DNA of 64,000 bases from Bradyrhizobium jicamae (GTDB taxonomy: Bacteria; Pseudomonadota; Alphaproteobacteria; Rhizobiales; Xanthobacteraceae), in NCBI RefSeq assembly GCF_018130695.1, contig NZ_JAFCJX010000004.1, positions 1 to 64,000 on the forward strand, given 5' to 3'. Shown here piece by piece: positions 35,419 through 48,574 of the stretch. A program made the translations under genes and the position numbers. The notes beneath the pieces were generated by a model. It searched no databases and was not told the origin of the DNA. It was given only the letters and a program-made list of their open reading frames with translations. Every line of letters starts with the position of its first letter. The first letter of the stretch is position 1.

Positions 35419-36449
35419 CGCAGGCCGAGACGATGCCGGGAGAACTGCCCGACGACGCGCAGCCGATCCTGTCGGTGCGCGACCTGCAAGCGCATTTCCG
35501 GACCGATCGTTTCGGCGTCAAGCGCGACGTCAAGGCGGTCGACGGTGTCAGCTTCGCGGTCCGCCGCGGAGAGATCTACGGGCTTGCCGGCGAGTCCAGC
35601 TCCGGCAAGACCACGCTGGTCAGGACGATCGCGGGGGCGGTCAAGCCGCCGCTGGATGTGGTCGGCGGCCGCGTGGATTTCGCCTTCCTGCCCGGCTATG
35701 GCGGACTGCGCCGCGCACCGGCGGCCGAAGTGGCGCGGATTCGCTGGCGGCATTTGTCCTACATCATGCAGGGTTCGATGAACGTCTTGAACCCGGTGCG
35801 TCGGCTCCGGTCAGCCTTTGTCGACTTCGCGTATCCGCATATCGGCGAGAGCCGCAAGCAATTCGAGCAGGACGTGGTCGCCCACCTGGCGCGACTCAAG
35901 CTCGACCCCTCGGTGCTGGCGGCCTATCCGCATGAGCTGTCCGGCGGCATGCGGCAACGCGCCACCATTGCGCTCGCCACCATCTGCCGACCCGACGTCA
36001 TCCTTGCTGACGAACCCACGACCGCGCTCGATGTCGTGGTGCAGAAGGAGGTGCTCGCCATGATCAGCGGCATCCGACGCGAGATCGGCTCGTCGGTCGT
36101 GTTGGTCAGCCATGATCTCGGCGTTCATGCACAGGTGACCGACCGTCTCGGCATCATGTATGCCGGCCGCCTGATCGAAGAGGCCGCAACGGTGGAGATC
36201 TTCCGCAATCCGCTGCACCCTTACACCAGGCATCTCATTTCCAGCCTGCCACGCATCGGCGATGACGTCCCCCGCAAGGGACTAGAAGGCGCGCCGCCAA
36301 ATCTCGCCGATCCGCCTCCGGGGTGCCGCTTCCATCCGCGCTGCCCGCTGGCGATGGAGATTTGCAGGCACAAGGTCCCCGCCACGCTGGAGACCGCGCC
36401 TGGGCATCGTATCGCCTGCTTTGCCGTCAACCGGAGCGAGGCGGCATGA
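35415..36449 (+). CDS. ABC transporter ATP-binding protein, DppD type
   Basis: A 344-residue ATPase. Walker A is GESSSGKTTLVRTI, the signature ELSGGMRQRATIALAT and Walker B VILADEPTTALDVVV; the C-terminus has the oligopeptide-transporter extension with the cysteine motif CRFHPRCPLAMEIC. The GTG start at 35415 is chosen because GGAGGGG lies five bases before it and it overlaps the preceding stop; ATG 35433 is an alternative. The longer frame from 35172 lies inside the permease gene. Confidence 0.9.
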   Translation: MTQAETMPGELPDDAQPILSVRDLQAHFRTDRFGVKRDVKAVDGVSFAVRRGEIYGLAGESSSGKTTLVRTIAGAVKPPLDVVGGRVDFAFLPGYGGLRRAPAAEVARIRWRHLSYIMQGSMNVLNPVRRLRSAFVDFAYPHIGESRKQFEQDVVAHLARLKLDPSVLAAYPHELSGGMRQRATIALATICRPDVILADEPTTALDVVVQKEVLAMISGIRREIGSSVVLVSHDLGVHAQVTDRLGIMYAGRLIEEAATVEIFRNPLHPYTRHLISSLPRIGDDVPRKGLEGAPPNLADPPPGCRFHPRCPLAMEICRHKVPATLETAPGHRIACFAVNRSEAA

Positions 36450-37258
36450 GCGACCTGCTGCTCGATGTTTGCCAGGTCAGCAAGACCTTCACCCGCGGAG
36501 GATTGCTGTCGGGCCAGCGAATTGCCGCGGTCAAGGACGTGAGCTTGCAGCTCGACGCAGCGCGGCCCGAGATTTTTGCGATCGTCGGCGAATCCGGCAG
36601 CGGCAAGACTACGCTCTCGCGCATGATCCTCAATATTGAGATACCGACCAGCGGCAAATTGCTGTTCGACGGTGTCGACCTTGCGACGCTCCGCACCGGC
36701 GCCGACCGCCTGGCCTTCATGCACAAGGTGCAGCCGATCTTCCAGAATCCATTTGACTCCTTCAACCCGCTGAAGCGGCTCGATCGCTATCTGTTCATGA
36801 CGCATCGCCGCTTCATCGCATCCGATGGTCGGATCACCCCCGAGATGGCCGTTGACGAGGCGCTGCACAAGGTCGGATTGTCGCTGAAGGAGGTGAGTCA
36901 TCGATACCCGCACGAGCTCTCCGGCGGACAGCTTCAGCGGGTCGCGATCGCCCGCGCGCTGCTCGCCAACCCGAAGCTGATCGTGGCCGACGAGCCGGTG
37001 TCCATGATCGATGCGTCCTTGCGCATATCCATCGTCAACCTGTTCAAGACGTTGCGTGATGACCTCGGTATTTCCATCATCTATGTCACCCATGATCTGG
37101 CGACCGCCTATTATGTCAGCGACCGCATCATGATCATGCAGAAGGGCAGCGTCGTCGAAAGCGGCGACGCAAGAACTGTGTTGAATGCGCCGCAGCATCC
37201 CTATTCCCGTCAGTTGCGCGAGGCCGCGCTATTGCCTGACGTCGCAGCAGGCCTTTAA
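36446..37258 (+). CDS. ABC transporter ATP-binding protein, DppF type
   Basis: A 270-residue second ATPase of the same importer. Walker A is GESGSGKTTLSRMI, the Q-loop is in VQPIFQNPFDSFNPLK, the signature ELSGGQLQRVAIARAL and Walker B LIVADEPVSMIDASL. The ATG overlaps the previous stop (ATGA), so the four transport genes from 33551 are tightly coupled. The arabinofuranosidase gene follows after 52 bases. Confidence 0.9.
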   Translation: MSDLLLDVCQVSKTFTRGGLLSGQRIAAVKDVSLQLDAARPEIFAIVGESGSGKTTLSRMILNIEIPTSGKLLFDGVDLATLRTGADRLAFMHKVQPIFQNPFDSFNPLKRLDRYLFMTHRRFIASDGRITPEMAVDEALHKVGLSLKEVSHRYPHELSGGQLQRVAIARALLANPKLIVADEPVSMIDASLRISIVNLFKTLRDDLGISIIYVTHDLATAYYVSDRIMIMQKGSVVESGDARTVLNAPQHPYSRQLREAALLPDVAAGL

Positions 37259-37310
37259 GTCAAGTCAGCATGACCCACCTCACAAGCTCCGGGGCACCTG
37301 AGAGGCGAAT

Positions 37311-38855
37311 ATGAGAAAAGCAACCGTTCTGATGGACCGCGATTTCGCCATCGGCCACACGGACCCGCGCTTGTTCGGAGCCTTCGTCGAGCACCTGGGA
37401 CGCTGTGTCTATGGCGGCATTTACGAACCCGGCCATCCCACTGCGGACAAGGACGGCTTTCGCGGCGACGTGCTGGCCCTGGTCAAGGAACTCGGCCCGA
37501 CCATCATCCGCTATCCCGGCGGTAATTTTGTTTCCGGATATAATTGGGAGGACGGCGTCGGCCCGGTGGATAAGCGCCCGACGCGTCTCGACCTCGCCTG
37601 GTTCAGCACCGAGCCGAATAGTTTCGGCACCAATGAATTCATGGACTGGTGCAAGGCCGCCGGGGTCGAGCCGATGCTGGCGGTCAATCTCGGCACGAGG
37701 GGCGGGGACGCCGCGCGCAACCTGGTTGAATATTGCAATCATCCGGGCGGAACGGCGTGGTCGGATCTGCGTCGTGCCCATGGCTGGGAGAAGCCGCACA
37801 ATGTCAGGTTCTGGTGCCTGGGCAACGAAATGGACGGTCCATGGCAGATGGAGCACAAGAGCGCCGACGCCTATGGCGCGATCGCGCGCGAAGCCGCCAA
37901 GATGATGCGGTGGGTGGATCCGACGATCGAGCTTGCGGCGTGCGGTTCGTCCGGACGAAACATGCCGACGTTCGGCCAGTGGGAAGACACGGTGATCGAG
38001 CACACGTTCGATCACGCCGAGTACATTTCGCTCCACACCTATCTGAACAATTACGGACAGGATACGGCATCGTTTCTCGCCAGCCCCGACTTGATGGATC
38101 GCTTCATCGACGAGGTTGTTGCGCTGGCGGACGCGGTGGCGGCGAAGCGGCGCTCCCACAAGCGCATGATGCTGAGCTTCGACGAATGGAATGTCTGGTA
38201 TCGAACCCGCCGCAATCGGGCCGATCGGGTCAAGGAAGGGTGGCCGGTGGCGCCGCCGATCCTGGAGGAAATCTACACCATGCAGGACGCGCTCGCCTTC
38301 GGCGGCGCCTGCATCTCGCTGCTCAATCACGCCGATCGGGTGAGAGCGGCCTGTCTTGCGCAGCTCGTCAACGCCATCGCGCCGATCATGACCGAAACGG
38401 GCGGCGCCGCGTGGCGCCAGACGATTTTCTTTCCGTTCGCGCAGATGAGCCGCCTCGGACGTGGCAAGGTGCTGCGCACCCTGGTCGAGTCGGATACATA
38501 CGATACTTTCTATTACGATCCCCGTGGCACCAACGATTTCAGCTTTCCGGTGCCAAACGTGCCGTATCTCAAGATCGCGGCGGTTGCAGGAGAAGCCGGC
38601 ACTCTTTCCCTCTTCATGCTCAACCGCGACCAGACGCAGGAGATGGAGGTGGGCTTCGAGGCGCGGGGTTTTGGCCCGCTCGCAGTCAGCGAGGCGCTTG
38701 AGTTGCGCCACGACGATCTCCAGGCGACCAACACAAGTGACGCAACCGAGCGCGTGAAGCCGGAGCCGTTGCAGGGCGTGACCATCGACGGCGCGCGGAT
38801 GCGCGCGACGCTGAAGCCGGCATCATGGAACGTGGTTCACTTGTCCCCGGGTTGA
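37311..38855 (+). CDS. Intracellular alpha-L-arabinofuranosidase, GH51
   Basis: A 514-residue retaining glycoside hydrolase that releases terminal arabinofuranose from oligosaccharides. Acid/base Glu173 lies in FWCLGNEMDGPWQ and nucleophile Glu292 in SFDEWNVWYR; these numbers agree closely with known GH51 enzymes (about 175 and 294). RYPGGNFVSGYNWEDGVGP and the C-terminal beta-sandwich complete the family pattern. There is no signal peptide, so hydrolysis should follow import by the preceding family-5 transporter. No arabinose catabolic genes are in the window. Confidence 0.93.
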   Translation: MRKATVLMDRDFAIGHTDPRLFGAFVEHLGRCVYGGIYEPGHPTADKDGFRGDVLALVKELGPTIIRYPGGNFVSGYNWEDGVGPVDKRPTRLDLAWFSTEPNSFGTNEFMDWCKAAGVEPMLAVNLGTRGGDAARNLVEYCNHPGGTAWSDLRRAHGWEKPHNVRFWCLGNEMDGPWQMEHKSADAYGAIAREAAKMMRWVDPTIELAACGSSGRNMPTFGQWEDTVIEHTFDHAEYISLHTYLNNYGQDTASFLASPDLMDRFIDEVVALADAVAAKRRSHKRMMLSFDEWNVWYRTRRNRADRVKEGWPVAPPILEEIYTMQDALAFGGACISLLNHADRVRAACLAQLVNAIAPIMTETGGAAWRQTIFFPFAQMSRLGRGKVLRTLVESDTYDTFYYDPRGTNDFSFPVPNVPYLKIAAVAGEAGTLSLFMLNRDQTQEMEVGFEARGFGPLAVSEALELRHDDLQATNTSDATERVKPEPLQGVTIDGARMRATLKPASWNVVHLSPG

Positions 38856-38925
38856 CCGACAAGTCTCTAGCGGCCGTCCACGAAATCACCGTTCCGTCCA
38901 GCGTGTTTGCGCTTTCCCAGACTCG

Positions 38926-44484
<5,559 letters not shown>

Positions 44485-44667
44485 TCCCCCTTAACGCGGC
44501 TTCATTGCGGTGATGCGCCGTCAGCAGATCTCTCTATTAGCGCGTGCTGGCTAGGAAATACCGGAGGAGCGCGCAAATCCGTGAAACTACGGACCTGCCC
44601 CTCACGCCTTTGTTTCGGCGCCCGGTTCAATTGGCCGTGCTGCCGGGCGCATTCAAAAATTATCACT

Positions 44668-44713
44668 TGGCTCAATTTCGTCAACTTGCGACGTCCCGAG
44701 CCAAATTGAGCCA
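44668..44713 (-). terminator. Inverted repeat between the hydantoinase operon end and the hybrid kinase gene
   Basis: TGGCTCAATTT (44668-44678) and AAATTGAGCCA (44703-44713) are perfect reverse complements with 24 bases between. On the minus strand the repeat is followed by an AT-rich stretch with five consecutive T. It lies 57 bases after the hyuA stop and 184 bases before the kinase start, so it may end the long operon or act as an operator for the kinase gene. The rest of this 285-base gap shows nothing clear. Confidence 0.45.
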
Positions 44714-44769
44714 GTGGATGCTCATTGGTTCGCACGAGCCACCTAAGAATGAGGGCATTATCTGACCTG

Positions 44770-46848
44770 TCAGGCTGCTTCACCTTCCGACCTCGTCATC
44801 GATGTTTCGCCCCAGATGACGAGCTGACCCGTCTCGTCGCGCGTGAAAGCCTGGTCGGACGGCACGAACGTCGTCGTTGTGGGTTCTTCGACGAGTGCGG
44901 GGCCCGGAATCAACGATCCGATCGGAAGCCGGTTTCGATCATAAACGCTGCAAGCGACCCAACCGTTTTCCCTTGCAAGGAAAACCAAGCGTCGGCCCTT
45001 GAGGGCGTTCTCAAGCGTGTTGCGCTCGTCGCTCTGGATATTCGGCAGGCCGATCACTTCGCTAAGCACCTCGGTCTGCAAATGAAGCATCGTGATCTCG
45101 ACTGTTGCCGTCATTATCGCAAACGAAAATGCCTTCTGATGGGCGGTATGGAAGTCGGATAACAATTCCCTGGTGGTACCGCCGGAAATAGCCACGGAGA
45201 CGCTGTGCTCCTGACCGCGATATCGCATCTCGGCACGGCGATGGAATTTCAATCTCGCTGTGTCGGTCCCGGCGAAATATTCGGTGGCCTCCTGTTCGAG
45301 CTCCGCAAACAATTGCGAGATCGAATTCATTTCGCCCTCGCTGACCGGTTTCAGCACCGTACGCCTGATATCGGCGCGCGGCCTCGCGGCAAGCATCCCC
45401 CAGGCCGAAAAAATACCGGGATGCGTGGGAATCACGGTCCGCTTGACGTTCAGTTCTCGCCCGAGGCTGGCAGCCAGCAACGGTCCCGCGCCTCCGGACA
45501 CGATCAACACGAGGTCGCGCGGATCGTGCCCCCGCTGTATCGTGATCAACTTCAGCGCGTTGCTCATGGATTCCTCGGCCACCCTGACGATCGCCAGCGC
45601 GGCCTGTTCGACGGAGAGCTTCATCGGCAGGGAAACACGGGCGATCGCCGCACGCGCCCGATCGACATCGAGCGGCATGCGGCCGTCGGCGAAGGTGAGC
45701 GGGTCCAGAATTCCGAGGGTGAGCTTGGCATCCGTCACCGTCGGGTCGACGCCACCTCTGCCGTAACAGGCTGGCCCTGGGTTGGATCCCGCACTCTGAG
45801 GGCCGACCCGCAGCCTGCCGCTCGGGTCAAGCCAGGCCAGCGAGCCCCCGCCGGCGCCAACCTCTACGATATCAACGACCGGGACTTGAATCGTGTAACC
45901 AGGTGAGCTTCGTGTCTTCTCGAGGCGATATTCTGCGTCGACCTTCGGCTGTCCCGCCTTGATCAGGGAGCATTTCGCGGTCGTGCCGCCGACGTCCAGG
46001 TACAGAACGTCGGTTTCGCCGATTTCCGATCCAATGCGCGCCGCGCCAGCCACGCCGCCGGAGGGGCCGGATTCGACCAGCGTGAGGGGAGCTGTTACCG
46101 CCTGCTCGAAGCTTGCGATGCCGCCGTTCGATTGCATCGCATAGTAGGCGCAACTGATCCTCTTCCTGTGCAGTGCGGCGTCGAGATTGTCGAAATAATT
46201 TCTGATGATGGGCTGAACATAGGCATTGAGCGCGACCGTGTTCGATCGCTCGTATTCGCGCCATTGCCGTGAAATTTCGTGACTCGCACAAACCGATATC
46301 CCACGCAGCTCCTTGCGCAGCAGTTCCGCGCATTGCTGCTCGTGAGCTGGATTCGCGTAGCTGTGAAGAAAGATGATCGCGACGGCGACAACGTGCTGCT
46401 CGCGGCATTGCCGGGCGCAGCGCGCGACGTCTTCCTCGTCCAGGGCGTGCAGGACCTGGCCCGAAGCGCTCATGCGTTCTCTCACCTCGAACCGCAGGTG
46501 ACGCGGTACGAAGGGTGCCGGAGTCCTGGTGCGCAAATTATACAGATCGGGTCGGTTGCCCCTGCCGATCTCAAGCACGTCACGGAAACCAGCCGTCGTA
46601 ACCAGCGCGGTCTTGACGCCTTTGCGCTCGGTTATGGCGTTGATGACGGTGGTGCCGCCATGCACGAAGAAGCCGATGTCATCGACGCCCAATCCGGATT
46701 GCTCGGCCATGGCGATCGCGTCGAGTACCCCGACCGACTGGTCATCGACGGTTGTCAGGCTTTTCGAGAAGACGACGGCGCCGCTGGTGTCATCATATGC
46801 AATCAGGTCGGTAAAGGTGCCGCCGACATCCGTGGCAACGCGAATCAT
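44770..46848 (-). CDS. Hydantoinase/oxoprolinase family protein, subunit A (first pair)
   Basis: A 692-residue ATP-binding subunit of the HyuA/oxoprolinase/acetophenone-carboxylase family. ASKHA-type nucleotide motifs are visible: VATDVGGTFTDLIAYD at the start, FFVHGGTTVINAITERKG near 75 and LYLDVGGTTAKCSLIK near 280. Such enzymes phosphorylate an amide or enol carbonyl to drive ring opening or carboxylation. ATG 46848 is chosen (AGGAG about ten bases upstream); the frame opening at 46902 would run into the preceding gene. It is last in the minus-strand cluster and pairs with the B subunit 22 bases upstream. Confidence 0.87.
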   Translation of the reverse strand: MIRVATDVGGTFTDLIAYDDTSGAVVFSKSLTTVDDQSVGVLDAIAMAEQSGLGVDDIGFFVHGGTTVINAITERKGVKTALVTTAGFRDVLEIGRGNRPDLYNLRTRTPAPFVPRHLRFEVRERMSASGQVLHALDEEDVARCARQCREQHVVAVAIIFLHSYANPAHEQQCAELLRKELRGISVCASHEISRQWREYERSNTVALNAYVQPIIRNYFDNLDAALHRKRISCAYYAMQSNGGIASFEQAVTAPLTLVESGPSGGVAGAARIGSEIGETDVLYLDVGGTTAKCSLIKAGQPKVDAEYRLEKTRSSPGYTIQVPVVDIVEVGAGGGSLAWLDPSGRLRVGPQSAGSNPGPACYGRGGVDPTVTDAKLTLGILDPLTFADGRMPLDVDRARAAIARVSLPMKLSVEQAALAIVRVAEESMSNALKLITIQRGHDPRDLVLIVSGGAGPLLAASLGRELNVKRTVIPTHPGIFSAWGMLAARPRADIRRTVLKPVSEGEMNSISQLFAELEQEATEYFAGTDTARLKFHRRAEMRYRGQEHSVSVAISGGTTRELLSDFHTAHQKAFSFAIMTATVEITMLHLQTEVLSEVIGLPNIQSDERNTLENALKGRRLVFLARENGWVACSVYDRNRLPIGSLIPGPALVEEPTTTTFVPSDQAFTRDETGQLVIWGETSMTRSEGEAA

Positions 46849-46870
46849 GCAGATGCACTCCTGGTAAGCG

Positions 46871-48562
46871 CTATTGTTGTCTTCCGTAAATGCGCTGTGC
46901 ATCCTCTCGGGAGATCAGCCCGCTCTCGATATCGGCGGTCACTGCTGCGGGGGCCCGGTCCGAGGGCGCTCCCCAACCGCCGCCGCCGCCTGTCACGATC
47001 TTGACACGGTCGCCTCGGGCAACCGGCCTCGCCGGCGATCGACCGAGCTTCAACGCGTTCCCATCGGCCTTCACGATTTCAAGGTAGTTGACCGATCCGC
47101 ACTCGCCGCCATCCATCGGCCAAGGCGGCGTGATCGTCCGTCCAAAACCGCAATAGACCTCGGCGCGCTCGGCCAGCACCCGGTACTCCCTTACCAAACC
47201 ATATCCGCCACGAAATCGACCGGCACCGACGCCGCCCTCGACATTGAGGCCGTAGCGCTCGACCAGCAGCGGAAACTTGGCTTCGATGAGTTCGATGGAA
47301 TAGTTGTAGGTATCGCCGTCGGTCAGCGCGATCAGCGCATTGGCGCCATCGCCGTCGTGACAGGCGCCCCAGCCGCCATGCTCGGGTTCGATATGGACGA
47401 ACAACTCGCCGGCTTCGTCATGTCCGGCGATGTAGGTGACGCAGAGGCTGGTATAGGAGCCGGCAGAAAATCGTTCGGGCAAGATCGGCGCCAGCGCCTT
47501 CCAGACCAGCTCGGAGGCATGCACCGACCCTTCATAGTACCAGCCAGTGGGAGACGGCCGCTCGGCGGTAAAGAGCGTGCCTTGCGGGGCCAGGATCGAC
47601 AGTGGGCGAAACCAGCCCTCGTTCGAGGGCTCGTAGGGTGCGACCAGGGCTTTGAAGACGGTCTTCACTGCGGAGTGCAGCGCGCCGCGGGCGCAATTGA
47701 TCGGACCAGCGCACGCCGGGGGACAACCGGTGAAGTCGACCTCGATGCTGTCGCCGGCGATACGAACCGCAACCCTGACTTCGATGGGAAGCGGATTGAC
47801 GCCGTCGCCATCGATCACGTCGGTGGCGATGTACTCGCCATCCGGCAGCGACCGGATGATTTCACTGGCTCGGTTCTCGGAGTCTCGCAGCAGTTGATCA
47901 AACGAAGCGAGCAGCGTGTCGGCACCGTATCGGCCGACCACCTCCTGCAGCCGCAGATCGGCGATTCGAACGGTCGCGAGTTGGGCATGGAGGTCGCCGA
48001 TGGCCATGTCGGGAAGCCGGACGTTCTCGCGGATGATTTCCACGATGCTTTCGACCAATTCATCCCTTTCGGCGATCTTCACGCAGGGCAGCCGCAGTCC
48101 TTCCTGAAAGATGGAGGTCGCATCGGGCGGCAGGCTTCCCGGAATTGCGCCGCCGACGTCCAGCCAATGCGCGACATTGATGGCAAACGCGATCAGTCGG
48201 TCTTCGGCGAACACCGGGCGTACGATCGCGAAATCACAGGCATGCGTGCCGCCGCGGAAAGGGTCGTTGGTGACGATGACATCGCCTGGAAAAATCGACG
48301 TGCCGAACCGGTCGATGACGCTCCGGATCTGTGCGCCGAACGTTCCGGTAAACAGTGTGATTCCGTTGGTCTGGGCGATGAGCTCGCCGTGCGCATTGCA
48401 GATGCCGCATGCGAAATCCAGCACCTCGTAGATCACGGGGCTCATGCTGGTCTTGGTCATCACGATTGCCATTTCGTCGACGACGGACAGCAGCTTGCCC
48501 TGGATGATTTCGTGGGTGACTGGATCGAACGACGCGGCGGGCTTGATGGTTTCAATGGCCAA
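46871..48562 (-). CDS. Hydantoinase/oxoprolinase family protein, subunit B (first pair)
   Basis: A 563-residue catalytic partner. FDPVTHEIIQGKLLSVVDEMAIVMTKTSMSPVIYE, VTNDPFRGGTHACDFAIVRPVF and DVGGAIPGSLPPDATSIFQEGLRLP are hallmark HyuB/oxoprolinase-B segments. Translation appears to start at a TTG (48562) with a weak ribosome site, as no ATG fits the family N-terminus and a stop lies four codons upstream. It follows the molybdenum subunit gene by 12 bases, so it is probably translated by coupling. Shorter than the second B subunit (653), suggesting a different substrate. Confidence 0.87.
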   Translation of the reverse strand: MAIETIKPAASFDPVTHEIIQGKLLSVVDEMAIVMTKTSMSPVIYEVLDFACGICNAHGELIAQTNGITLFTGTFGAQIRSVIDRFGTSIFPGDVIVTNDPFRGGTHACDFAIVRPVFAEDRLIAFAINVAHWLDVGGAIPGSLPPDATSIFQEGLRLPCVKIAERDELVESIVEIIRENVRLPDMAIGDLHAQLATVRIADLRLQEVVGRYGADTLLASFDQLLRDSENRASEIIRSLPDGEYIATDVIDGDGVNPLPIEVRVAVRIAGDSIEVDFTGCPPACAGPINCARGALHSAVKTVFKALVAPYEPSNEGWFRPLSILAPQGTLFTAERPSPTGWYYEGSVHASELVWKALAPILPERFSAGSYTSLCVTYIAGHDEAGELFVHIEPEHGGWGACHDGDGANALIALTDGDTYNYSIELIEAKFPLLVERYGLNVEGGVGAGRFRGGYGLVREYRVLAERAEVYCGFGRTITPPWPMDGGECGSVNYLEIVKADGNALKLGRSPARPVARGDRVKIVTGGGGGWGAPSDRAPAAVTADIESGLISREDAQRIYGRQQ

Positions 48563-48574
48563 AATGCGTCACTT

